A stretch of DNA of 64,000 bases. Origin: Propionispora sp. 2/2-37 (lineage in GTDB: Bacteria > Bacillota > Negativicutes > Propionisporales > Propionisporaceae). This document shows positions 1 to 8,251 of the stretch, piece by piece (positions within the stretch are counted from its first letter, which is position 1; each line of letters begins with the position of its first letter). The notes beneath the pieces are model-generated. The model was not told the origin of the DNA and made no database searches. It saw nothing but the letters and a program-made list of their open reading frames with translations. Both the position numbers and the translations under genes were made by a program. Location of the stretch: NCBI RefSeq assembly GCF_001298735.1, contig NZ_CYSP01000005.1:186001-250000 (forward strand), read 5' to 3'.

Positions 1-281
1 GTCTGTACTACATCACTCTCAATTTGCAGATTGTGTATGGTCGTGGTGGAATTCACCTGAACGCCCTGGATGATCTCGGCCAGGTTCCGGTAAGCGTCCA
101 CAATGGCGGCGCGTTTGGCCAGGGCGGTACCCTGTGTGCCGTAGGTACCGGACGGCGGTAGGCCGATACCGGTGGCTTCAATGGTTCCCTGCTCAAAGGA
201 AACGCTGTTTGCAGCAAAACTAAATGTAAACATTGAAAAAAAAGTCATAAGCAAAATGGTTAGCATCCATATTTTTCGCAT
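1..281 (-). CDS. LPP20-family exported protein, 3' end outside window
   Basis: Reading leftward from an ATG at 281, preceded by GAGGAGGG, the frame stays open to the window edge for 93 codons. Residues 1-24 form a signal peptide (basic start, then a hydrophobic stretch ending FSFAAN). After it come EATGIGLPP and an Ala-rich segment, ALAKRAAIVDAYRNLAEIIQ, typical of the LPP20 fold of small exported or outer-membrane-associated proteins in diderm Firmicutes. It lies 18 bases downstream of a related gene (300-914), so the two probably form one operon. The molecular role is unknown. The missing 3' end prevents a length check. Confidence 0.7.
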   Translation of the reverse strand, partial: MRKIWMLTILLMTFFSMFTFSFAANSVSFEQGTIEATGIGLPPSGTYGTQGTALAKRAAIVDAYRNLAEIIQGVQVNSTTTIHNLQIESDVVQ

Positions 282-299
282 AGTTACCCTCCTCAATAG

Positions 300-914
300 T
301 TAATGTAACAACGCTCTCCAGTCGACGCCCAGCATGTCCAGCATGTGAATTACCTGTGTATCGTTAGTTTGAACGAAGCCGCGGACATTGGCGTAAATCA
401 TAATTTGACGTCCGTCTTTATAGATTGTTAGCTGATCCAAAAGCGGATTATAATTGATTTCACTGCCGTCAGGCATCTTCTTGGAAACCGGATCAGAAAG
501 CGGGCGATCAGATGATGGAGCCGGAGAAGCTTGAAGTTCTTTTAGCCGTTGGCGCATGGCAGAAATATCGTCTATGGTGGCCAAACAGGTTATTTCCGCA
601 GAGAAGGATAATGCGCCGTCGCTGGTTAAAGCCCGTTGTACTTTGGATGAGGTGATTTGAAGGACTCCGGACGACAGCGCATTGACCTCATCTCTGGTAA
701 GCTGAAGATTTTCCGTTTTGCTATAGCTTTCGATATAAACCCCTGCCTGCTCAATGGCTGAGCGCTTGGCATTAAGCAGCGCCTTTTCCTGGGCTGCAGC
801 CGGTGTTTCGCCATCACCCATAATATACGTTCCGGTTGCGGTTATATAGCGGGTTTCAGCAAAACAAAGCAGAGGTATGCATACTAAAAACAATAGCACG
901 CCAATGATTCTCAT
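300..914 (-). CDS. Exported protein with FlgT_N/LPP20-like domain
   Basis: 204 residues. A signal peptide (about residues 1-19, ending LLCFA) is followed by TRYITATGTYIMGDGET and an Ala-rich helix, ALLNAKRSAIEQAGVYIES, the pattern of the FlgT N-terminal/LPP20-like domain. The C-terminal third (about 145-204) is a separate segment with no motif I recognise. The start has AGGGATG upstream at good spacing. The 18-base gap to the next gene suggests co-transcription. FlgT-like proteins are envelope proteins linked to flagella in Vibrio, but here the similarity covers only the N-terminal domain, so a flagellar role is a guess. Confidence 0.65.
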   Translation of the reverse strand: MRIIGVLLFLVCIPLLCFAETRYITATGTYIMGDGETPAAAQEKALLNAKRSAIEQAGVYIESYSKTENLQLTRDEVNALSSGVLQITSSKVQRALTSDGALSFSAEITCLATIDDISAMRQRLKELQASPAPSSDRPLSDPVSKKMPDGSEINYNPLLDQLTIYKDGRQIMIYANVRGFVQTNDTQVIHMLDMLGVDWRALLH

Positions 915-1011
915 AGCATCATCCCTATCTAAGTTGAATTACTTTACTTTTGGGAGAAAGCATGTAGGCATGCAATCCACTGCTAACTATTTTTGACTAT
1001 CTGCAAGGAAA

Positions 1012-1044
1012 TTCCTGCTAAATTTTGCATGAATTTAGCAGGAA
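1012..1044. terminator. Stem-loop, possible terminator
   Basis: A perfect 13-bp inverted repeat (1012-1024 with 1032-1044, TTCCTGCTAAATT) around a 7-base loop. It lies between the start of the minus-strand gene at 914 and the plus-strand gene at 1174. No long T run follows on either strand, so termination is uncertain. It resembles the stem at 41027-41067, which contains TTCCTGCCAA. Confidence 0.4.
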
Positions 1045-1173
1045 CTGATGTAATTCATTCGCTGTTTCAGATTATATCCGTCAACTTCACCGGAAGCACT
1101 AAACTATATAGAAGGAACATTTTATTATTAAGCAACATATTATGTAATATAACAAAGGAGGATTGATAAAAAG

Positions 1174-1371
1174 ATGGGTTGTGATTTAGAATTCTGTGAA
1201 CCGTTTTTTATACGCTGTCCGTGGTGTGGCCACAAATTTCCCCATAAGTGTCCTAAATGTCATTGGGAATGCAAGGAACATTGTCATAAGTGTCCCCATT
1301 GTGACCACTGGTTTGATGATCACTGCCATTGTCCAAAGTGTCACCATGAGTTTAAACATGATTGGTCCTAG
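1174..1371 (+). CDS. 65-residue Cys/His-rich zinc-knuckle protein
   Basis: AAAGGAGG (1155-1162) precedes the ATG and an intrinsic terminator follows, so this is a well-defined single-gene unit. Of 65 residues, 13 are Cys and 12 are His. Four CPxC knuckles occur at residues 15-18 (CPWC), 26-29 (CPKC), 40-43 (CPHC) and 53-56 (CPKC), separated by further Cys/His pairs. This suggests a small protein binding two or more zinc ions, or a metal-buffering protein. I do not recognise a named family. No signal peptide or membrane segment is visible. An overlapping plus-strand frame (1196-1411) is a shadow. Confidence 0.75.
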   Translation: MGCDLEFCEPFFIRCPWCGHKFPHKCPKCHWECKEHCHKCPHCDHWFDDHCHCPKCHHEFKHDWS

Positions 1372-1388
1372 TAATAATAATTCCCTTA

Positions 1389-1416
1389 GCGCCCTTCGGG
1401 GCGCCTTTTAGTTTTA
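1389..1416 (+). terminator. Intrinsic terminator of the Cys/His-rich gene
   Basis: GCGCCC (1389-1394), the stable tetraloop TTCG, then GGGCGC (1399-1404), followed by a T-rich stretch. Confidence 0.85.
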
Positions 1417-1506
1417 TGAAGTGATTTTTGTTATAAAATAAAGTTGCTCCAAATCAGAACCTGGATAATTCCGCAGGCAGCGCATGATCTGGCTCATAAG
1501 TAACAT

Positions 1507-1748
1507 TTAAACTGAACAGGCTTCTTTTTTCTTTTTCTTCCCATGCAATTTGGTCACAATCCATTCCACCACCACAAATAATACCGGGATGAGGAAAATG
1601 CCTAAAGCGGTTGCAATCGTCATGCCGCCGACAACCACAGTTTCCATTGACACTGTCGGTTATCGTCAGCTGCGTCGGCCGGCATATAGCAGGTTGCCGC
1701 AAAAGATAAGGCCATGCCCCATAAAATCAAAGTTTTGTTCAGGTTCAT
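1507..1748 (-). pseudogene. Deletion remnant of an RND efflux operon
   Basis: From an ATG at 1748 the minus strand encodes MNLNKTLILWGMALSFAATC and an ADA cleavage site. This is a signal peptide typical of the first gene of an RND operon (outer-membrane or fusion protein). The frame then breaks. A different frame encodes the C-terminus of an RND pump: GGMTIATALGIFLIPVLFVV, then VEW and a Lys-rich tail ending at the TAA at 1507-1509. An internal deletion has apparently joined the 5' end of one gene to the 3' end of the pump. The TetR gene just upstream (1836-2450) and an operator at 1784-1799 remain. Calling it RND rests on the conserved last transmembrane segment only. Confidence 0.7.
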
Positions 1749-1783
1749 AATTGCTTACTTTCCAAGAATTAAGTCGGTTTTTA

Positions 1784-1799
1784 ACTGACCTGGGTCAGT
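1784..1799. promoter_or_regulatory. TetR operator before the RND remnant
   Basis: ACTGACC-TG-GGTCAGT, a 7-bp inverted repeat with a 2-base centre, 36 bp upstream of the remnant start. It is nearly identical to the palindrome in front of the TetR gene at 2529-2544. Confidence 0.7.
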
Positions 1800-1835
1800 A
1801 ATGGAGCAAAAAAAGATGCGCAGTTCCTACGCAAT

Positions 1836-2450
1836 CTACAGCTGGGCAATGGATAATTCGAATGCTCCTTCCTTGATTCCCAGAATTCGCTCCAACACGG
1901 CTTCGGCAATTTTTACTTTCTTGAGAAGAACTTCAGAAGGCTCTTTGAGATAAATAGCTTCCCATAAGCAATCTAGCGTACTCCAGAAGAAAGCAATGGT
2001 TTCATTTATACAGGCCACATGCATGGTTCCTTCCTGATTTCCCTGCTGGATTATGCCAGACAGAAGAGGGTTAAAGACGGTTTCGACCTGCCGTTGCCAG
2101 ATTTGGTAAACTAGGTTGAATTGTTTCTCATTCCATAGTCTGTCAAAGAGATCATCAACCTGACCGGAAACAGACAACTGCAAAAGGAAGGATTGCAATT
2201 TGTTTAATGCGGTAAGCTGTCCGCTTTTTAACTGGAAGGAAGCGGCCAGTTCGGTGGCCCAGCGCGTGCAGATAGCCTCCAGAATGGCTTCCTTGGTGGG
2301 AAAGTAGTAGAAGAAGGTTCCTTTGGCCACGCCGGCTTTTTTTACAATATCGATAATCATTGTCTTTTCGTAGCCGGCGGAACCAAATAGCTCCAAGGCC
2401 GCATCAATTAGCTCTGTCTGCCGGACTTCGGGATCTTTTCTGATTCGCAT
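1836..2450 (-). CDS. TetR/AcrR-family transcriptional repressor
   Basis: 204 residues. The N-terminal TetR domain is clear: RQTELIDAALELFGSAGYEK, then the recognition region VAKGTFFYYFPTKEAILEAI. The C-terminal two thirds are a helical ligand domain with no family signature. I chose the ATG at 2450 because AGAGG lies at normal spacing there. A GTG at 2462 would sit directly on that ribosome site. The gene precedes the stump of an RND efflux operon, and 16-bp palindromes occur at 2529 and 1784, so it probably repressed itself and that pump. Its original target is now mostly deleted. Confidence 0.85.
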   Translation of the reverse strand: MRIRKDPEVRQTELIDAALELFGSAGYEKTMIIDIVKKAGVAKGTFFYYFPTKEAILEAICTRWATELAASFQLKSGQLTALNKLQSFLLQLSVSGQVDDLFDRLWNEKQFNLVYQIWQRQVETVFNPLLSGIIQQGNQEGTMHVACINETIAFFWSTLDCLWEAIYLKEPSEVLLKKVKIAEAVLERILGIKEGAFELSIAQL

Positions 2451-2528
2451 AATGCTAGTCACCTCTTAACTGGTATTTTCGCTCCTATTGCATAAAAGAT
2501 GCGAAAATAGTATAGTAATAGTGTCGTA

Positions 2529-2544
2529 ACTGACCTAGGTCAGT
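2529..2544. promoter_or_regulatory. TetR autoregulatory operator
   Basis: ACTGACCTAGGTCAGT is a perfect 16-bp palindrome 79 bp upstream of the TetR start. The same half-sites recur at 1784-1799. Confidence 0.75.
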
Positions 2545-2792
2545 ATAATTTTATAAAAATAATATCTGTATTGTCAAGAAAAAAGTTAGGTAATGATGCT
2601 GGAGATGCCCGAGCCAGAAATAATACATTAACCTTAGCTGAAAAAGAGCAGGCCGCCAAGTGAGGGACCTTTACGCGGACGTTGCCTGGCAAGTTGCCAT
2701 ACAGGTCTTGATTACTACGAAATGTGATTGGGCTTTGCCTGCTTGAACTTTTGAGCTGCTCTAAACTTAGTCCTTTATATGGGGTGGTACAT

Positions 2793-4148
2793 ATGAAAGA
2801 AAATATTTTGGGTACAGAAAGTATTGGTAAGTTATTTTTGCAATATAGTATTCCGACTATTGCAGCCATGTTGTTTTTAGGCCTGAATACAATTGTGGAC
2901 GGATTATTTGTAGGCCGCTATATAGGGGCTGATGCTTTGGCTTCCGTTAATATCGCGATGCCTTTCAGTAGTTTCTTATTTGCGCTTAGTGTGATTATCG
3001 GCATTGGTGCACAAAGCCTGATTGGCAGAAAACTGGGGGCGGGCAGTGCCGTGGCAGCCAATACCGCTTTTACAACAGCGGTGGTGCTCGCCGGCGGAGT
3101 TTCGCTGCTGTTTACGGCAGCCGCTATACTCTTTCCTGTTCAGATTGCGTATTTTTTGGGAGCCAATGAACATTTAATGCCGCAGGTTGCCGCTTATATT
3201 CGTTATTTAGGGTTATTTTTGCCCTTTTTGGCGCTGATGATGGTGCTGGATTATGCATTGAAAACGGTAGCTATGCCTGTTTATGCCATGCTGGCCCTGG
3301 TGATTGCCGTCGGCAGTCATATGTTGTTTAATTGGCTGCTGATTGCAAAGTTTGCATTGGGCATTAAAGGGGCGGCCTTTGCTACGGGGATTGGTTTTAT
3401 TATTGCATTTGCTATGGCGGTCCTGCCGTTCTTTGCTAAAAAGGCGGTGCTAAAACCGTTTGCCGGCAGTTTTGATAAACATGCGGCCGGACATATTCTC
3501 TATAGCGGTTTATCCGGGGGACTGAGCGAAATGGGTACAGGGATTACCACTTTTTTATTCAATATTACGCTGATGCGTTATGTGGGTGAAATCGGTGTGG
3601 CTGCCTTTACCGTCATTAGTTACTTGGCGTTTATGGGTAATAATGTACTGATCGGATTATCCGATGGCGTGGGGGCAATCATCAGCTACAATTATGGTAG
3701 CCGGCAGATAGAGCGTGTGAAAAAGGCCTTACAGTTGGTTTCTGTTGCCGCTTTTGTGATTGGTGTGGGTATTTTTATGGCGATTTTTATTTTTAGCAAA
3801 GAAGTCATTGCTATGTTTTTAAATGAAGGAAATGAAGCGGTGCTTGCTTTCGCTGTGTATGGTGCAAAGCTCTATGCGTTTGCCTTTCTCGTTAATGGTT
3901 TGAATATCGTTGTAGCCGGTTATTTTACAGCCATTGGCAGTCCGAAGAAGGCGGTATTCATCGCTTTGAGCAAAGGGCTCTTATGGATAGCGGCCGGTAT
4001 TGCGGTGTTACCAGTTTTATTTGGCATTCAGGGCATCTGGCTGACGGTTCCTATCGCAGAAATTGTTACGGTTGTGTTGTCGGGATTCTTATTGCATCGG
4101 CACTTTAAACATCAAATCGTTTATATCAATGAGGAAGGAAAGGCTTAG
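2793..4148 (+). CDS. MATE-family multidrug/cation exporter
   Basis: 452 residues from the ATG at 2793, which has GGGGTGG upstream; an upstream ATG at 2724 has no ribosome site. The protein starts with the usual MATE N-terminus (GTESIGKLFLQYSIPTIAAM, then NTIVDGLFVGRYIGADALA) and has about 12 hydrophobic segments in two repeats. The second repeat begins near SGLSGGLSEMGTG. It should use a Na+ or H+ gradient to export organic cations or drugs at the inner membrane. The TetR gene is divergent from it, and the TetR operator at 2529 lies about 250 bp upstream, so shared control is possible but unproven. The length is normal. Confidence 0.85.
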   Translation: MKENILGTESIGKLFLQYSIPTIAAMLFLGLNTIVDGLFVGRYIGADALASVNIAMPFSSFLFALSVIIGIGAQSLIGRKLGAGSAVAANTAFTTAVVLAGGVSLLFTAAAILFPVQIAYFLGANEHLMPQVAAYIRYLGLFLPFLALMMVLDYALKTVAMPVYAMLALVIAVGSHMLFNWLLIAKFALGIKGAAFATGIGFIIAFAMAVLPFFAKKAVLKPFAGSFDKHAAGHILYSGLSGGLSEMGTGITTFLFNITLMRYVGEIGVAAFTVISYLAFMGNNVLIGLSDGVGAIISYNYGSRQIERVKKALQLVSVAAFVIGVGIFMAIFIFSKEVIAMFLNEGNEAVLAFAVYGAKLYAFAFLVNGLNIVVAGYFTAIGSPKKAVFIALSKGLLWIAAGIAVLPVLFGIQGIWLTVPIAEIVTVVLSGFLLHRHFKHQIVYINEEGKA

Positions 4149-4322
4149 CTTGATTGACTAAATAATTGATGATGTGAAGAGCGGTTATAATGCAAGAATA
4201 CTGGGACATTTACTGGCATGGGATTATCAGGATTAAATCACAAGGGGAAGAGGATGGCTTCTTTGAGTAGTGTCATACCATCATCCTCCCTATCTCGCGG
4301 ATCGTGTTGATTTTGCATGGAT

Positions 4323-4366
4323 AAAGGCGCATCCAGAATGATGTAACGTCGTTCCCGATGCGCCTT
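4323..4366. terminator. Bidirectional terminator between MATE and Mrp genes
   Basis: AAGGCGCAT (4324-4332) pairs with ATGCGCCTT (4358-4366) around a 25-base loop, between two convergent genes. A short T run follows on the plus strand. The 170 bp before it hold only a 26-codon reading frame with no ribosome site. Confidence 0.6.
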
Positions 4367-4377
4367 ATCGATTTTAC

Positions 4378-5589
4378 TTAGTGGCCGCCACAGCCATGAC
4401 CGTGGTGATCGTCATGGTCATGGCCGCAGGCATTGCCAGAGTCGATAAGTTCGCCACGCAGATAGAGGGCAACCAGGTTTTCCGGCGTGTCCGATGGGGC
4501 GCCACAGGTGACCTTGATGCCGCGTTCCTGCAGAATCGCCTGGGCCGCTTCGCCCATGCCGCCAACTAAAATGTCGGTGCAGCCCTGGTCGGCTACCCAG
4601 TTGGGAATGACGCCAGGTGCATGCGGCGGCGGGGTCAGGGTTTCTTGTTTGGCAATCTTGCCGTTTTCTACAGTGACGATGGCAAATTGTTCGCAGTGGC
4701 CAAAATGAGTACAAAGTTTTCCTCCAGCTAACGGAATGGCAATTTTCATGGTTACATCAGCACCTTTCTGTTTATTGGGAAGTTGCTGCAGCATTTGGTC
4801 TACAACATGCTGCATTTCTTCTTTGGTATGAGTGGTTAAGCTGTCAATAGCCTGGCCGGCATCGCCGGCGGTGACTACGCCGGGATCAATCGGCAGTCGC
4901 CCCAGGAAGGGAATGCTTGAGGCGGAGGCCGTTTTTTCGCCGCCGCCGCTTTTAAAGATGGCATGCAGGCTGCCGCAGGTAGGACAGACAAACCCACTCA
5001 TATTTTCAATAAGCCCCAACACCGGCATATTGACTTTCCGGCAAAACTGGATGGATTTGCGCACATCCGCCAAAGCGATTTCTTGCGGGGTTGTTACGAT
5101 GACAGCCTGGCAGCCGGTAACGGTTTGGGCTACTGTCAGTGGCTCATCACCTGTTCCGGGCGGACTGTCAATGATGAGAAAATCAAGTGGACCCCAGTTT
5201 ACATCCGCCAAAAACTGACGAATAATGCCGATTTTTACCGGGCCGCGCCAGATGAGCGGGTCGTCAGGCTGCTCCAATAAACCTTGGATGGATACGACTT
5301 TTAACTTGTCGGTATAATGGTAAGGCTGAATCAGGTTGCCGCTAAAATTGAGTTTAAAGCCGGTAAGTCCCAGCAGCCCGGCGATGCTGGGACCGTGCAC
5401 ATCCACATCCAGCAGGCCGACCTGATAACCCTGGTTGCTCAAAAACACTGCCAGGTTGGTGGCAACCGTACTTTTGCCGACACCGCCCTTGCCGCTCATA
5501 ACGACAATTTTGTGATCGACCTTTTGCAAAAACTGGTTGATCTTTTTGGTTTGTGCGTCAAACTCATGGTTTGTGGTGTTACAGGACAT
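4378..5589 (-). CDS. Mrp/NBP35-type ATPase fused to a NifX-like domain
   Basis: 403 residues. The first part is a Mrp/ApbC P-loop ATPase: deviant Walker A GKGGVGKS at residues 33-40, DVDVHGPS, then SPPGTGDE. A CPTC pair in GFVCPTCGS probably holds a bridging Fe-S cluster. From about residue 283 a dinitrogenase cofactor-binding (NifX/NifB C-terminal) domain begins: MKIAIPLAGGKLCTHFGHC. The last 17 residues are a His/Asp/Cys tail (GHDHDDHHGHG) likely to bind metal. The start at 5589 uses AAGGAG at 12 bases; the ATG at 5601 abuts that site. It is the last gene of the minus-strand operon and probably carries or inserts Fe-S or metal cofactors. Confidence 0.85.
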   Translation of the reverse strand: MSCNTTNHEFDAQTKKINQFLQKVDHKIVVMSGKGGVGKSTVATNLAVFLSNQGYQVGLLDVDVHGPSIAGLLGLTGFKLNFSGNLIQPYHYTDKLKVVSIQGLLEQPDDPLIWRGPVKIGIIRQFLADVNWGPLDFLIIDSPPGTGDEPLTVAQTVTGCQAVIVTTPQEIALADVRKSIQFCRKVNMPVLGLIENMSGFVCPTCGSLHAIFKSGGGEKTASASSIPFLGRLPIDPGVVTAGDAGQAIDSLTTHTKEEMQHVVDQMLQQLPNKQKGADVTMKIAIPLAGGKLCTHFGHCEQFAIVTVENGKIAKQETLTPPPHAPGVIPNWVADQGCTDILVGGMGEAAQAILQERGIKVTCGAPSDTPENLVALYLRGELIDSGNACGHDHDDHHGHGCGGH

Positions 5590-5625
5590 TTTGAAATCCA
5601 TCTCCTTAGTTTTTGTGAAGTTATA

Positions 5626-5994
5626 CTATTTTTTCATATCCAGCGCGTTTGGTACGGCGATGGCCGTCAGCTTGCCGGATTGAAAAGCTGCCAGAGCCTC
5701 TGCCGCGGTGCCGTTCATTTCGCCCAGAGAATACATGGCGATTTGTTCGGCCTGCAGCACTTTAAAGGCTTTGGGGCCGACATGACCGGTGATGAGGACC
5801 CTGGCACCGGTTTTGGCCAGCGTCTGGCCTGCCTGAATACCCGCCCCGTGGGCGGCTTCCAGGTTTTGCGTATTGGGCAGAGCAGTCCAGGCGTCTTTCT
5901 CCTCATCATAGAGGACGAAATAGTCGGCCCGGCCGAATCGGGAATCGACGGTTGCCTGTCGGTCTTCGCCATGGGCCGTAATGGCAATTTTCAT
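5626..5994 (-). CDS. NifX/NifB-family cofactor-binding protein
   Basis: 122 residues from the ATG at 5994 (GAGGA upstream). The start MKIAITAHGEDRQATVDSRF, with a DSRFGRADYF motif, and the later GHVGPKAF match the dinitrogenase iron-molybdenum cofactor family, small RNase H-like proteins that bind metal clusters. It resembles the C-terminal domain of the next gene, so the operon holds a free and a fused copy. No nifHDK genes are visible, so a role in general Fe-S or metal handling is more likely than nitrogen fixation. Confidence 0.85.
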   Translation of the reverse strand: MKIAITAHGEDRQATVDSRFGRADYFVLYDEEKDAWTALPNTQNLEAAHGAGIQAGQTLAKTGARVLITGHVGPKAFKVLQAEQIAMYSLGEMNGTAAEALAAFQSGKLTAIAVPNALDMKK

Positions 5995-6017
5995 TAGTTT
6001 TCCTCGCTTTCTTGTTA

Positions 6018-6398
6018 TTAGTCTGTTAAACCAAGGCAATAGCCAGCATAAATAGCTCCCAAGGGATTTTGGGACAGCAGGCGGTCTTTGGCTACGAGTG
6101 TGGATACCGGAGCCGTGGAGTGACGGTTAAAAATCATGTCATGTTCTACGCAAAGACCGACGGCAAAGTTTAATTCCGTGTTTGCGTCGTTTAAGATGTT
6201 GGCCTGTATGGCCGGATTGCACATAGCTTCATAGCGGTCCGCTTTGAGTTGTTCCAGATCAAGCTGGTGTTTATCGAACCCGCAGACTTTGCAGCATACG
6301 GAGTGCACGGTAAAAAACTTTTGGAAATATTGCACAATATATTTGGCTTCTTTGGCTAACCCGATGCAAAAGGCTACGTCGATGGCGGTACAGCCCAT
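6018..6398 (-). pseudogene. N-terminally truncated DUF1847 metal-binding protein
   Basis: 126 residues match only the C-terminal two thirds of DUF1847 proteins: VAFCIGLAKEAKY, VCCKVCGF, EAMCNPAIQANILN, NFAVGLCVEHDMIF and APVSTLVAKDRLL. The N-terminal Cys motif of about 70 residues is missing. Upstream, homologous coding (VKFAQEMG) continues in frame to the TAA stop of the MinD gene at 6420, so the 5' part was deleted at that junction. A GGAG abuts the ATG at 6398, leaving little room for efficient initiation. It could still be made by coupling to the upstream gene, but loss of function is likelier. Confidence 0.6.
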
Positions 6399-6419
6399 CT
6401 CCTGGGCAAACTTTACGCT

Positions 6420-7289
6420 TTACCTTTGAATGTTTAATTGGCTGGCGAGGGTTTGCCATAATTTTGTCAGCTCGTCTTTGACGTCATTTTCCGGTAGTTC
6501 CAATACGGTTTTACCGGATAGCACAGCACTGCGAAAGGCGTTGCTATAGGGAATCTGGCCGAAGACAGGAATGTCTTTGCTCTGGCACCAGGTTATCATT
6601 TGCCGTGTATTTTTCGGGTGCAGTGTACTCTTGTTGATGCATACAGCCATAGGCAATTGAAAGTGCGCCACTAAATCGGCTAGCCGGGCCAGGTCATGCA
6701 TACCGGATACGGATGGTTCCACGACCGCCAGCGCTAAACTGGCGCCGGACAGAGCAGCGATGGCCGGGCAGCCGATGCCGGGCGGTCCATCGGTGATAAT
6801 AAGCGGCAGATGACGGCTCTCAGCAATTTTTTTTGCTTCCTGTCGCACTTTGCTCACTAATTTGCCGGAGTTTTCTACCGATAGGCCAAGTTCTGCGTGA
6901 ATTAAGCAGCCCAAGCGGGTATCGGACACAAACCAGTGTCCCGCTTGTTTTTCCTGCATGCTGATGGCATGTTCCGGGCAGTTAAAGGCGCATACGCCGC
7001 AGCCTTCGCAATTGAGCGGCGTTGTGATCACGCCGGCGGTAATGGCTTCAAACCGGCATAAATCGGTGCATTTGCTGCAACGGGTGCAGACCTTTTCCTC
7101 AATATGCGGTTGAAATCCGGCTGTAAACGCATGGGTTTCACAAATGGCAGCGCCACTGATTAAATGAAAATTCGCCGCATCGACGTCGCAGTCTACGAGT
7201 ACTTTTTGCGGAGCCAGGAAGGCAAGTGCGGCGCTGATGCTGGTTTTGCCGGTACCGCCTTTGCCGCTGACAATGACGAGTTCTTTCAT
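6420..7289 (-). CDS. MinD-superfamily ATPase with ferredoxin insert (copy 1)
   Basis: 289 residues. Walker A is GKGGTGKT at residues 9-16, followed by DCDVDAAN. A two-cluster ferredoxin domain is inserted: CTRCSKCTDLC, then CEGCGVCAFNCP. The ATPase resumes with TDGPPGIGCPA and VEPSVSGMHDL. These anaerobe-specific proteins, usually in adjacent pairs, are thought to act in Fe-S cluster or metal-cofactor biogenesis or electron delivery; the reaction is not established. It overlaps the upstream paralog by 4 bases (ATGA), indicating translational coupling and probably a heterodimer. Confidence 0.85.
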   Translation of the reverse strand: MKELVIVSGKGGTGKTSISAALAFLAPQKVLVDCDVDAANFHLISGAAICETHAFTAGFQPHIEEKVCTRCSKCTDLCRFEAITAGVITTPLNCEGCGVCAFNCPEHAISMQEKQAGHWFVSDTRLGCLIHAELGLSVENSGKLVSKVRQEAKKIAESRHLPLIITDGPPGIGCPAIAALSGASLALAVVEPSVSGMHDLARLADLVAHFQLPMAVCINKSTLHPKNTRQMITWCQSKDIPVFGQIPYSNAFRSAVLSGKTVLELPENDVKDELTKLWQTLASQLNIQR

Positions 7290-8137
7290 GCTTCCGTACT
7301 CCTTTCGGACGTAAGTTGACGCCAGATAGCGGCGGCGATGGTTTGGAATTCATTCGGTATGCAGCCGGCGGCATATTGTTCAGCAAAGGAAAGACTGTGG
7401 GGGATTTTGGCCAAGACGGGAATCCGGCGGCTGTCGCACAAGGCTTCAATGCTTTCATCGCCGCTGGCCGTGTCGCTTTTATTAATCACAACACCTGTCG
7501 GGATTTGGAGCAGGCGGGTAATATTCATGGCTAATTCCAGGTCATGCCTGCCAAAAGGAGTTGGTTCGGTAACCAGAAGACAAAAGTCGCTGTTTTTGAC
7601 GGCAGTGACCATGGAGCAGGAGGTGCCGGGCGGGCAATCCAGTAAGACGTCTCCAGCAAGCTTGGCAGTTTCTTGCCGCATCTTCTTGATGAGCGGCACG
7701 GCACTGGGTGTACCGATTTTTAGTGTGCCACTCACTACATGAACGCCGGGATGCGCCACGGACGTTCCAGTCATCAGGGTGCCAATGGTTTTTGGTTCTT
7801 CGCTTATGGCCTGTTGCCGGCAGGCGAGCAGGCAGCCGCCGCAACTGTGGCATAATTCGTCAAATAATAACGCGGTTTTACCGGTAATCGCAATGGCATT
7901 AAACAGGCAAACAGCGGAGCAGGCACCGCAGCCATTGCACAACGCGGAATCAATGTGCGGAATGGTGACGGTAACTTCGTAACCGGGGTCTTGCCATGTT
8001 GGTTGTAAAAACAAATGGCAGTTCGGCTCTTCGACATCGCAGTCGACTAGCGTAATATTGGAATGCGAAGCGGCCAGCAGCAGGGCTAGCGTGGTTTTGC
8101 CGGTGCCGCCTTTACCGCTGGCAATGCTAATCAGCAT
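7286..8137 (-). CDS. MinD-superfamily ATPase with ferredoxin insert (copy 2)
   Basis: 283 residues, paralogous to the next gene. Walker A GKGGTGKT starts at residue 9 and DCDVEEPNCHLFL follows. The ferredoxin insert has CNGCGACSAVC and CHSCGGCLLAC. The remainder contains LDCPPGTSC and VTEPTPFGRHDLELA. AGGAGG-like sequence lies just before the start. It sits 115 bp after the DUF5320 gene with no terminator between, so one operon likely runs from 8497 to 4378. The function is inferred from the pair and its NifX, Mrp and NifU neighbours: assembly or delivery of metal clusters. Confidence 0.85.
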   Translation of the reverse strand: MLISIASGKGGTGKTTLALLLAASHSNITLVDCDVEEPNCHLFLQPTWQDPGYEVTVTIPHIDSALCNGCGACSAVCLFNAIAITGKTALLFDELCHSCGGCLLACRQQAISEEPKTIGTLMTGTSVAHPGVHVVSGTLKIGTPSAVPLIKKMRQETAKLAGDVLLDCPPGTSCSMVTAVKNSDFCLLVTEPTPFGRHDLELAMNITRLLQIPTGVVINKSDTASGDESIEALCDSRRIPVLAKIPHSLSFAEQYAAGCIPNEFQTIAAAIWRQLTSERSTEA

Positions 8138-8251
8138 AGGAGTTCCTCCTTTTGCGGGGATGAATAAAAGGGGGGCTCTTTACTATCTTGATGGGGAGAT
8201 GAGAAGTAAATCTCTTTGTGGCTATGATAGCGAAGAGCCAGGTGGGAATGA

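Noticed and set aside
4190..4270. 26-codon frame with TATAAT just upstream
   Set aside because: No -35 at correct spacing and no ribosome site.
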